Below are positions 17,324 through 24,546 of a DNA stretch of 64,000 bases, piece after piece. A program made the translations under genes and the position numbers. Numbering within the stretch: position 1 is the first letter of the stretch; each line of letters begins with the position of its first letter. The stretch is from SZUA-584 sp040768905 (lineage in GTDB: Bacteria; Bacillota; Clostridia; Christensenellales; SZUA-584). Under the pieces are notes generated by a model that was given only the letters and a program-made list of their open reading frames with translations, ran no database searches and was not told where the DNA came from. The DNA lies in NCBI GenBank assembly GCA_040768905.1, contig JAXGMA010000001.1, positions 1,550,001 to 1,614,000 of the forward strand, written 5' to 3'.

Positions 17324-18273
17324 TGAAAACAGCTGTAAAAAACAGAATAGCAACAACTGCGTGCAGTATTTTGATGCTTTTCATCGTTTTTACCGTACTG
17401 GCAGGCTGCTCATCTGAGAAAACGGACACAGCGGCTCAAGCAGACAGCATGGATGCTGACTCGGTAAAAAAAGCGGATATCGATGCTTTGTTTGATACTG
17501 TGCTCGCGGGGCCATCGCTGCCGCCCGATGTGTTGCCGGATGAACCTATATGCACAGACTATACAAACAGGGGCCTGCTGCGCATCAGATATAACAATGA
17601 CTCAGGCGCAGCGCTTAAGCTTCAGGTCATCAAGGATGCGCAAAGTATCGCCTACCACTTGCAAGGAGACGGCAGTATCGAGGATTTCCCCCTGCAGTAC
17701 GGAAACGGCGAATACACGGCGCGTATCATGCAGAATATCGAGGGAGACAAATATTTTGCCGCAGAAGCAAAAACTTTTTCTGTCACCGTCGAGGATGACC
17801 TTGACGTCTATTTAAATTCAGTCCAAAGCGTCAACTGGGATTATGACAGGCTTGCCATCCATGCCGTGCGCGGCATCGTCTTTGATACCTTGAGCGGCCA
17901 TTATGAAGATGTCCATTTTGCGAGCGCTCAGGATCTGTATGGCTACATCGTCAACCATATCAAATATGACGACACAAAAATACTTCGGCTATCCTATGAC
18001 TATTTGCCCGATATCGACCAGACCTACGTTGACCAAACGGGCATCTGCTATGATTTTGCTTCGCTTTTTGCAGCAATGCTGCGCAGCATCAATGTGCCTG
18101 CAAAGCTTGTCAAAGGTTATGCAAGCTTTGAGCCGGATACATACCATGCCTGGAATGAAGTCTATATAGCCGGAGAATGGATCATCATCGACACGACAAA
18201 AGATGCCACCTCGTTTTCTTCCGTTTCCATGCGAAAACAAGATGATCACTATACGAAAGTCTATCAATATTAG
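17320..18273 (+). CDS. Transglutaminase-like lipoprotein
   Basis: About 317 residues. The start may be either of two adjacent ATG codons (17320, 17323), which overlap the upstream stop; an ATG at 17305 is also in frame. A lipoprotein signal ends in VLAGC. The C-terminal half is a transglutaminase-like domain with the full catalytic triad: Cys in GICYDFASLF, His in YHAWNEVY and Asp in IIDTTKD. Such domains act as cysteine proteases or as crosslinking/deamidating enzymes at the cell surface. Last gene of the pilus cluster; it may process or anchor pilus or wall components, but the substrate is unknown. Confidence 0.85.
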   Translation: MMKTAVKNRIATTACSILMLFIVFTVLAGCSSEKTDTAAQADSMDADSVKKADIDALFDTVLAGPSLPPDVLPDEPICTDYTNRGLLRIRYNNDSGAALKLQVIKDAQSIAYHLQGDGSIEDFPLQYGNGEYTARIMQNIEGDKYFAAEAKTFSVTVEDDLDVYLNSVQSVNWDYDRLAIHAVRGIVFDTLSGHYEDVHFASAQDLYGYIVNHIKYDDTKILRLSYDYLPDIDQTYVDQTGICYDFASLFAAMLRSINVPAKLVKGYASFEPDTYHAWNEVYIAGEWIIIDTTKDATSFSSVSMRKQDDHYTKVYQY

Positions 18274-18320
18274 ATTGTAAGCAGCCAACAAATTAAATTG
18301 CTGCTAATCTATGAAAAATA

Positions 18321-18349
18321 TTGACGGTTATTATAGAAGGTGATAAAAT
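18321..18349 (+). promoter_or_regulatory. Sigma-A-type promoter of the riboswitch-controlled surface protein
   Basis: TTGACG, 17 bases, TAAAAT. The predicted RNA start is about 50 bases before the first c-di-GMP riboswitch, giving a leader of roughly 365 bases before the start codon at 18723. Confidence 0.6.
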
Positions 18350-18405
18350 AAGCTATAATTAAATAGAAATATATACATAACAATAACAATCATTTCTTTT
18401 CGCGA

Positions 18406-18482
18406 AGAAAACGGCAAACCTGCCGAAAGGCAGGGGCGCAAAGCAAGAAGTCTAAAACTGTTTAAAGTCATGACCGTTCTGC
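18406..18482 (+). ncRNA. Cyclic di-GMP-I (GEMM) riboswitch, first of a tandem pair
   Basis: Conserved class I elements in order: GGCAAACC at 18413, a short hairpin with a GAAA loop (CCTGCCGAAAGGCAGG), GCGCAAAGC, then GTCTAAA and a GACCGTT closing strand that pairs with AACGG at the 5' end. Transcription of the downstream surface-protein gene should respond to the second messenger c-di-GMP. A weak stem (CTGCC/GGCAG) follows at 18482-18505 but without a strong T-run. Confidence 0.88.
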
Positions 18483-18562
18483 TGCCTTCGTATTTATTGG
18501 GGCAGTCTTATTATATGTGCATGTTTGCATGGTGCAGATATGTATGATTCCGTTATGTTTTT

Positions 18563-18638
18563 GTGAAAGGCAAACCCGCGCGAAAGCCGGGGACGCAAAG
18601 CTTTGAAGTCTAAAGCGCGCAAGCGCCATGACGGTTCA
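18563..18638 (+). ncRNA. Cyclic di-GMP-I (GEMM) riboswitch, second of a tandem pair
   Basis: Second copy of the same aptamer: AGGCAAACC, a GAAA-capped hairpin, GGACGCAAAGC, GTCTAAAG, a GCGCGCAAGCGC hairpin, and ACGGTTCA closing on TGAA at the 5' end. The closing stem ends two bases before a terminator hairpin, so this copy is the one placed to control termination directly. Two aptamers in series usually give a steeper or two-input response. Confidence 0.9.
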
Positions 18639-18639
18639 G

Positions 18640-18667
18640 CCGCCTCAACATTGAGTGCGGTTTTTTT
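18640..18667 (+). terminator. Terminator forming the expression platform of the tandem riboswitches
   Basis: CCGCCTCAA pairs with TTGAG(T)GCGG, followed by seven T. It lies in the leader, 56 bases before the surface-protein start codon, and directly next to the second aptamer's closing stem. Whether c-di-GMP turns the gene on or off is not decided by eye. Confidence 0.8.
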
Positions 18668-18722
18668 GTTTGATTACAGAGCTCATGGCCATTGCGTACT
18701 CATGAGCAGGAGGGATGTTTCA

Positions 18723-21700
18723 ATGAAATCAAGACAATTTATGGTATTCTTACTGGTCTTATCGATGGTTCTCGGTTTGTTCGGCACGGCCGGATTTGCG
18801 GATGCCGATGACAGCGGGTTCGACAGCAAAATCGAATTGAGCAGCGGCCAGGAAGAGGACGGCGACAATCCGGACGGTGAAGAACCAGGCGGCGAGAACC
18901 CGGACGGTGAAGAACCAGGCGGCGAGAACCCGGACGGTGAAGAACCAGGCGGCGAGAACCCGGACGGTGAGAACCCCGACGGCGGGAACCCGGACGGCGG
19001 GAACCCCGACGGCGAGGATCCCGACGGTGAGAACCCGGACGGTGAAGATCTCGGCGGTGAGGATGAATTCGGCATGCTGAGCATGATGATGATGCCGATG
19101 GGAGTGGGGATCACTTCAGAAGGCAGCAACACCATTCTTCTTTATGTGTATGTCGGCGGCCCTCCAGCCCAGAACCCGCCGCTTCTGTTCAGTCCTCCGC
19201 TCGAGTTGACTGGACTGACCAACGAGCAGATTGGGATTCTTCAGGGCAACTCCAACTGGAGCACTTTCTTTACAAATCTTAATAATTTTACGACCCAGAA
19301 TCTGAGTGCGTATATCGGTTTAACTGCTAATCAGTATTATGCGAACGGCTCAACAATCGAACTCTCAGGAACCGCCCCCAATTATACTCTGCACGTTTAT
19401 CTTAAGTCCGGTTCGATCAATACCACTTATACCGTCAATTACGAGGATGAAGACGGGAATGTGATCTATCCCCAGAAAAACGGGAGCGGCAAAGTCGGCG
19501 ATTCGGTGACTGAATACGCCCCGTCGATCACAAACTATACATTGCTAAGCCCAAGCCCGGAGACGATCACCCTTCAATTGACAGGGAATGTCATTACTTT
19601 TGTATACAGGCTCAATGTCTACAACGTCACCTACGACGGCAACGGTGCAGACTCCGGCACCGCACCGACCGACAATACCGATTATCTTGCAGGCGATACG
19701 GTCACGGTGCTCGGCAACACCAGCAGCCTCGCCAAAGCCGGATATAACTTCGGCGGATGGAACACACAGGCTGACGGCAACGGCACAGGCTACGATCCCG
19801 ATGACACATTCGCTATGCCGGCTGCCAACGTCACGCTGTACGCAGTCTGGAACGCCATTGATTACACGGTGACCTACGACGGCAACGGCGAAGACTCCGG
19901 CACCGCACCGACCGATCTGAATGACTACAACGTCGGCGATACGGTCACAGTGCTCGGCAACACCGGCAGCCTTGCCAAAGCCGGATATACCTTCGGCGGA
20001 TGGAACACACAGGCTGACGGCAACGGCACCTCCTATGCCGCCGGTGCAACGTTCGCTATGCCGGCTGCCAACGTCACGCTGTACGCAGTCTGGAACGCCA
20101 TTGATTACACGGTGACCTACGACGGCAACGGCGAAGACTCCGGTGATGAGCCGGACGATTCGAGTGACTACAACGTCGGCGATACGGTCACAGTGCTCGG
20201 CAACACCGGCAGCCTCGTCAAAGCCGGATATAATTTCGACGGATGGAACACACAGGCTGACGGCAACGGTACCTCCTATGCCGCCGGTGCAACGTTCGCT
20301 ATGCCGGCTGCCAACGTCACGCTGTACGCGGTCTGGGAAGCCATTGACTACACGGTGACCTACGACGGCAACAGCGAAGACTCCGGCACCGCACCGAACG
20401 ATCCGAGTAACTACAACGTCGGCGATACGGTCACGGTGCTCGGCAATACCGGCAGCCTCGTCAAAGCCGGATATAATTTCGACGGATGGAACACACAGGC
20501 TGACGGCAGCGGCACCTCCTATGCCGCCGGTGCAACGTTCGCTATGCCGGCTGCCAACGTCACGCTGTACGCAGTCTGGGAAGCCATTGACTACACGGTG
20601 ACCTACGACGGCAACGGCGAAGACTCCGGTGATGAGCCGGACGATCTGAATGACTACAACGTCGGCGATACGGTCACGGTGCTCGGCAACACGGGCAGCC
20701 TTGCCAAAGCCGGATATACCTTCGGCGGATGGAACACACAGGCTGACGGCAGCGGCACCTCTTATGCCGCCGGTGCAACGTTCGCTATGCCGGCTGCCAA
20801 CGTCACGCTGTACGCAGTCTGGAACGCCATTGATTACACGGTGACCTACGACGGCAACGGTGAAGACTCCGGCACCGTACCGACCGATCTGAATGACTAC
20901 AACGTCGGCGATACGGTCACGGTGCTCGGCAACACCGGCAGCCTCGTCAAAGCCGGATATAATTTCGACGGCTGGAACACACAGGCTGACGGCAACGGCA
21001 CCTCTTATGCCACCGGTGCAACGTTCGCTATGCCGGCTGCCAGCGTCACGCTGTACGCGGTCTGGGAAGCCATTGACTACACGGTGACCTACGACGGCAA
21101 TGGCGAAGACTCCGGCACCGCACCGACCGATCTGAATGACTACAACGTCGGCGATACGGTCACAGTGCTCGGCAACACCGGCAACCTTGCCAAAGCCGGA
21201 TATACCTTCGGCGGATGGAACACACAGGCTGACGGCAGCGGCACCTCTTATGCCGCCGGTGCAACGTTCGCTATGCCGGCTGCCAACGTCACGCTGTACG
21301 CCGTATTTGAAATCAATACTTATGATGTTAAGTTCTTTGAGGAAGACGGCACGACACAGATCGGTGCGACCCAGACGATTGATCACGGATTGTTTGCCAC
21401 AGCACCGGCCGATCCGACCAAGCCGAACCATACGTTCGTTGGCTGGGACAACGGTACAGTGACGCTGACCAAAGCAGAGATAGATGCTCTGGCTGTGACC
21501 GAATCAGCCGACTACACGGCCGTATTTGAAATCAATACTTATGATGTTAGGTTCTTTGAGGAAGACGGCACGACACAGATCGGTGCGACCCAGACGATTG
21601 ATCACGGATTGTTTGCCACAGCACCGGCCGATCCGACCAAGCCGAACCATACGTTCGTTGGCTGGGACAACGGTACAGTGACGCTGACCAAAGCAGAGAT

Positions 21701-22799
21701 AGATGCTCTGGCTGTGACCGAATCAGCCGACTACACGGCCGTATTTGAAATCAACACATACACCGTCACTTTCGTAGACTTTGACGGCACCACCGTGCTC
21801 GGCACGGACGTTGTCGACTGGAACACAGGCGCAACGGCACCGGCAGACCCGACACGGATAGGTTATACTTTCACCGGCTGGGACAGCGATTACAGCGCCG
21901 TGACGGCGGATATGACAGTGACAGCGCTGTATGCCATCAACACCTATACCGTCACGTTCGTTGATTTTAACGGCGTGGTGCTCGCTGTGAGAACAGTCAA
22001 TTACGGCGATGATGCGCTGGCGCCCGCAAGCCCGTCAAGAGCCGGTTATACGTTCACCGGCTGGAGCGTCCCGTTCACCAACATCACAAGCAATTTGACA
22101 GTGACCGCCCGTTACAGGCTAGATCCAATCTACACGCTGACCGTCACCATCGTCGGCCAGGGCACGGTAGGCTTAGGTTCGGGCACATATGACGGAGGCG
22201 AGACTGTCTTCTTAAATGCCGTCAGCGTCACGCCCGCCGAAGGTTATGAGTTCGTCGAGTGGGAGGATGCGCAGGGCAATCCCATAAGCTCCGTGACCAT
22301 GAATACGAATACCGAGATCTTCGCGGTGTTCAGAGAGGTCGCAGTGCTGCCGGCCGAAGAGATCCCCGCCACCGGCGATCCCGGCGATACACAGGAAGAG
22401 CCGGTCGAAATAGCACCGGAGCCTGTCCCGCAAGCACGCACCAACTACAGCTGGCTGTGGTGGCTGCTGCTGATCCCGCTTCTGCTGCTGCTGCTGCTTG
22501 CGTTCCTGTGGCGCAATGTCACCATTATGGTTTATGCCAATGATGAAAAGGGCCAGGAGCAGGTGCTGCGCACTATCCGCAGATTAAAGCGCAAGAGGGA
22601 CGAAGTGGTCGTGAAACTCAAGCAGAACCACGTACGCGACGGCGAATACGGTTGGTTGAAACTCGGACAGTCGTTCACTGACCGCATGAAGCAAAACAGG
22701 CTGGTCGTTCAGGTGGACGATGCCAGTGTTCTGTCGGTGACCATACCCGATAATGCAGAAGGCAGGTTCACAGCTAAGGTCGACAGCTGGGGCGCGTAA
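18723..22799 (+). CDS. Large repeat-rich surface adhesin (MucBP and InlB B-type repeats)
   Basis: 1358 residues from ATG 18723, with AGGAGGG 8 bases upstream; the frame is open further left but only through riboswitch sequence. Order: signal peptide ending near FADA; a Pro/Gly/Glu/Asp-rich stalk with three exact 10-residue repeats; a unique domain; a MucBP-like module (TYTVNYEDEDGNVI); seven 81-residue Listeria-Bacteroides (InlB B/Flg_new) repeats, each with GGWNTQADG or DGWNTQADG; two near-identical 73-residue repeats; further diverged repeats; IPATGD; a Pro-rich linker; one membrane helix (WWLLLIPLLLLLLLAFLW); and an unusual ~95-residue charged cytoplasmic domain (RTIRRLKRKRDEVVVKLKQ). It should mediate c-di-GMP-controlled adhesion. 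It is not a standard LPXTG protein. Confidence 0.88.
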   Translation: MKSRQFMVFLLVLSMVLGLFGTAGFADADDSGFDSKIELSSGQEEDGDNPDGEEPGGENPDGEEPGGENPDGEEPGGENPDGENPDGGNPDGGNPDGEDPDGENPDGEDLGGEDEFGMLSMMMMPMGVGITSEGSNTILLYVYVGGPPAQNPPLLFSPPLELTGLTNEQIGILQGNSNWSTFFTNLNNFTTQNLSAYIGLTANQYYANGSTIELSGTAPNYTLHVYLKSGSINTTYTVNYEDEDGNVIYPQKNGSGKVGDSVTEYAPSITNYTLLSPSPETITLQLTGNVITFVYRLNVYNVTYDGNGADSGTAPTDNTDYLAGDTVTVLGNTSSLAKAGYNFGGWNTQADGNGTGYDPDDTFAMPAANVTLYAVWNAIDYTVTYDGNGEDSGTAPTDLNDYNVGDTVTVLGNTGSLAKAGYTFGGWNTQADGNGTSYAAGATFAMPAANVTLYAVWNAIDYTVTYDGNGEDSGDEPDDSSDYNVGDTVTVLGNTGSLVKAGYNFDGWNTQADGNGTSYAAGATFAMPAANVTLYAVWEAIDYTVTYDGNSEDSGTAPNDPSNYNVGDTVTVLGNTGSLVKAGYNFDGWNTQADGSGTSYAAGATFAMPAANVTLYAVWEAIDYTVTYDGNGEDSGDEPDDLNDYNVGDTVTVLGNTGSLAKAGYTFGGWNTQADGSGTSYAAGATFAMPAANVTLYAVWNAIDYTVTYDGNGEDSGTVPTDLNDYNVGDTVTVLGNTGSLVKAGYNFDGWNTQADGNGTSYATGATFAMPAASVTLYAVWEAIDYTVTYDGNGEDSGTAPTDLNDYNVGDTVTVLGNTGNLAKAGYTFGGWNTQADGSGTSYAAGATFAMPAANVTLYAVFEINTYDVKFFEEDGTTQIGATQTIDHGLFATAPADPTKPNHTFVGWDNGTVTLTKAEIDALAVTESADYTAVFEINTYDVRFFEEDGTTQIGATQTIDHGLFATAPADPTKPNHTFVGWDNGTVTLTKAEIDALAVTESADYTAVFEINTYTVTFVDFDGTTVLGTDVVDWNTGATAPADPTRIGYTFTGWDSDYSAVTADMTVTALYAINTYTVTFVDFNGVVLAVRTVNYGDDALAPASPSRAGYTFTGWSVPFTNITSNLTVTARYRLDPIYTLTVTIVGQGTVGLGSGTYDGGETVFLNAVSVTPAEGYEFVEWEDAQGNPISSVTMNTNTEIFAVFREVAVLPAEEIPATGDPGDTQEEPVEIAPEPVPQARTNYSWLWWLLLIPLLLLLLLAFLWRNVTIMVYANDEKGQEQVLRTIRRLKRKRDEVVVKLKQNHVRDGEYGWLKLGQSFTDRMKQNRLVVQVDDASVLSVTIPDNAEGRFTAKVDSWGA
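18871..18960 (+). repeat. Three exact 30-base tandem repeats in the adhesin stalk
   Basis: Units start at 18871, 18901 and 18931 and encode Pro-Asp-Gly-Glu-Glu-Pro-Gly-Gly-Glu-Asn. Degenerate shorter units (GENPDG, GGNPDG, GEDPDG) continue to about 19050. Copy number is likely variable between strains. Confidence 0.9.
19620..21320 (+). repeat. Seven 243-base tandem repeats of the adhesin
   Basis: Units begin at 19620 and every 243 bases up to 21078, each encoding 81 residues starting at Tyr-(Thr/Asn)-Val-Thr-Tyr-Asp-Gly-Asn. Units 2-7 are very similar at DNA level, differing mainly in a short patch (TAPTD, DEPDD, TAPND, TVPTD) and in the TFGG/NFDG block, which looks like mosaic exchange between units. 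Confidence 0.93.
21321..21758 (+). repeat. Two near-identical 219-base tandem repeats of the adhesin
   Basis: Units 21321-21539 and 21540-21758 encode 73 residues starting YDV(K/R)FFEEDGTTQIG. One base change (AAG to AGG) is the only difference noticed, so the duplication is recent. Confidence 0.92.
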
Positions 22800-22824
22800 A
22801 TACTGCACTGACCTTAATGATCCC

Positions 22825-22864
22825 AAACGGGGCAGCGGCTTAAAACCGCTGCCCCGTTTTTGTG
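22825..22864 (+). terminator. Strong terminator after the adhesin gene
   Basis: A 14-base-pair stem (AAACGGGGCAGCGG with its complement) followed by TTTGTG, 25 bases past the stop codon. Confidence 0.92.
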
Positions 22865-23003
22865 TGAGGTCATGATCATATAATCACATTTATGTACGAT
22901 AAATACCTTTTATGGCAAAATATTTTATTAGTATTTCTTGACATTTATTAAATGCGATGATATGTTCATATAAAATAATTGAATCTATACTATAATTTAT
23001 GCA

Positions 23004-23278
23004 TGGGGATACAACAATTATGGTCAGGTTGGCAACAACAGTACGACGAATCAAACGACACCGGTGCAGATTGGTGCCCTGTCAGGAACAGTCAGCATCA
23101 CAATGCGCAACGCGGTTGCCTATGCGATAAAGGATAACGGAACTGTGTTTGCCTGGGACGCGGACACACAGGGCAAATCGGCAACGACACCACTGTGACT
23201 GCACAGAAGACGCCAGTACAGATCCCAGGATTGGTAAACGTTGAAAAAATCGTAACCATGATTGATAAAATGCAATAA
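23004..23278 (+). pseudogene. Frameshifted remnant of an RCC1-repeat protein
   Basis: Reading from TGG at 23004 gives WGYNNYGQVGNNSTTNQ, then TPVQIGALSG and YAIKDNGTVFAW, a typical RCC1 beta-propeller blade. About 23158 the frame shifts, and the next blade continues in another frame as RGHTGQIGNDTTVTAQKTPV and QIPGLVNVEKI up to a TAA at 23276. There is no start codon, and the piece covers only about one and a half of the usual seven blades. It is a decayed fragment. The flanks (22865-23003 and 23279-23445) hold no gene I can support. Confidence 0.75.
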
Positions 23279-23445
23279 AAAGATACCAACCTTAGAGGTT
23301 CCCGATCTTGTGATCGAATCATGAGATGTTCGCCCTCATACGGATGTACAACGCCAAGATAGCCGGTTCGCTTTATATAATCCAAAGAACAGTTTAAATT
23401 TTCATATCAGCATCACAAAAAGAGTGGTTTTATTAGCCGCTTAGG

Positions 23446-23485
23446 AAATAAGCCCTGACGGCTCGTTATGGGTTCACCGTCAGGG
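23446..23485 (-). terminator. Terminator of the lipoprotein operon
   Basis: On the minus strand CCCTGACGG pairs with CCGTCAGGG across a 15-base loop, followed by CTTATTT. The 5' arm lies inside the last codons of the gene ending at 23466. Confidence 0.75.
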
Positions 23486-23939
23486 TTTTAACATTCCATA
23501 GCCACATATCCTCTGGCCGACTTCCTGCGACCACCTGTACGATCTCAATGCCGTTTTCCCATTGCGTCCTGCCGTTCATCTCAAATACGAGAAGAGTTGC
23601 CGGATCTTCAATTATTTCCGGCAGGTACTGGATGGAAGAACCGTTTCGCGATGTCAGCGTTATGGAGGAATACTCAGATACATCAAGATAGTCAAGCACA
23701 TCCTTTAGATAAACGCCACACAACTCCTCTGAGGTTATGCTTCCGTCTGCTTGCGATTTTTCCACTGTTATATTCGCTTCATCCAGCTTGGCATAATCAA
23801 ATGATGAAAATACCTTGAGTTGTGCCCCCTCCACACCAAAAGACCATCGCGGCAGTGCTGGTTCCGCTTTGCAGGCGCAAAGCAGCACCAGCACGAGCAG
23901 CACAGCACCGATGAAAAAGAAACCTTTTTTTGCGGTCAT
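23466..23939 (-). CDS. Lipoprotein with molybdopterin-oxidoreductase-like fold (tentative)
   Basis: 157 residues with a lipoprotein signal (hydrophobic core then LLCAC, Cys near residue 23). The mature part has the order GVYLKDVLDYLDV, ITLTSRNGSS, LLVFEMNGR, then IVQVVAG and WLWNVKTLTV, which resembles the small sulfite-oxidase-type molybdopterin-binding fold, though without evident cofactor Cys. Such stand-alone domains occur as surface lipoproteins in Clostridia. Third and last gene of a lipoprotein operon; 29 bases follow the preceding stop. Confidence 0.6.
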   Translation of the reverse strand: MTAKKGFFFIGAVLLVLVLLCACKAEPALPRWSFGVEGAQLKVFSSFDYAKLDEANITVEKSQADGSITSEELCGVYLKDVLDYLDVSEYSSITLTSRNGSSIQYLPEIIEDPATLLVFEMNGRTQWENGIEIVQVVAGSRPEDMWLWNVKTLTVNP

Positions 23940-23968
23940 GCCTATACCTCCGTTCTAAATTATTTCTT

Positions 23969-24532
23969 TCAATTGCTTTGAATGACTGTCAATATATCCG
24001 GAAATTTTCTCACGCTGACGCCCTGTGGATACTGAGGCTCGCTTATTGCAATGCCGGGGCGTATTTCGACAAGCGGTGTTTCTGGCGGAAGCTCCTCCGA
24101 TAAGAAGCCGAAATCGAAGGTCATCCCTGTAAGGTCGAGTGTTCCCCCTGCATCCCCCTCGCCGGGCTTGATATCCAGCACCGCGTTCGCCGTTACGCCA
24201 TAAGCGCCTGTGAGTGTAAGCGTATGGCCGTTTAATATTATCTCCTTGCGCCCTGACAGCGGTATGCCTGTCAGATCAATAGTCTCGTCGCCGCGCAGTA
24301 TGACAGTGGTGTCCCCCGGCGAAGGAAACGCGGATTGTATGGAATCGTGTTCCACGAACGAGGGTTCCTCCGGCAGTTTTGACTCGGAATCAATAGGGTC
24401 TACCGTTTCCGCAGGCAATTCGGGCGCTAAGTCCGCAGAGGTAACGGATAAATTTGGTGTGCAGCTTGCAAGGCATATGAGCGCCATCGCGCACACAAGG
24501 GCAAGTATTTGTTTTTTAAGTATCTGCTTCAT
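23969..24532 (-). CDS. Lipoprotein of unknown function
   Basis: 187 residues. Lipoprotein signal with lipobox LASC (Cys near residue 24), a Pro/Glu-rich linker to about residue 60, then a short domain with repeated beta-strand turns (TVILRGDETIDLTGIPL, KEIILNGHTLTLTGAYGV, TLDLTGMTFDFGF) suggestive of a right-handed beta-helix fragment of the kind found in carbohydrate- or surface-binding proteins. No catalytic residues can be assigned. Second gene of the operon, 14 bases after the 614-residue lipoprotein gene. Confidence 0.65.
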   Translation of the reverse strand: MKQILKKQILALVCAMALICLASCTPNLSVTSADLAPELPAETVDPIDSESKLPEEPSFVEHDSIQSAFPSPGDTTVILRGDETIDLTGIPLSGRKEIILNGHTLTLTGAYGVTANAVLDIKPGEGDAGGTLDLTGMTFDFGFLSEELPPETPLVEIRPGIAISEPQYPQGVSVRKFPDILTVIQSN

Positions 24533-24546
24533 GTTGAAACTCCTTT

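Noticed and set aside
18482..18512. Terminator after the first c-di-GMP aptamer
   Set aside because: Only a 5-bp stem with a large loop and TCTTATTAT; too weak to call.
19545..21431. 628-codon open frame on the minus strand opposite the adhesin repeats
   Set aside because: It is the mirror of the 243-base repeats; its own repeats have the same period, there is no ribosome site, and the plus-strand protein matches known surface-repeat families.
18871..21758. Direct repeats resembling a CRISPR array at first sight
   Set aside because: The repeats are contiguous, coding, without unique spacers, and no cas genes are present.
23098..23385. 95-codon minus-strand frame over the RCC1 remnant
   Set aside because: Overlaps the RCC1 coding remains on the other strand; no ribosome site and no recognisable family.
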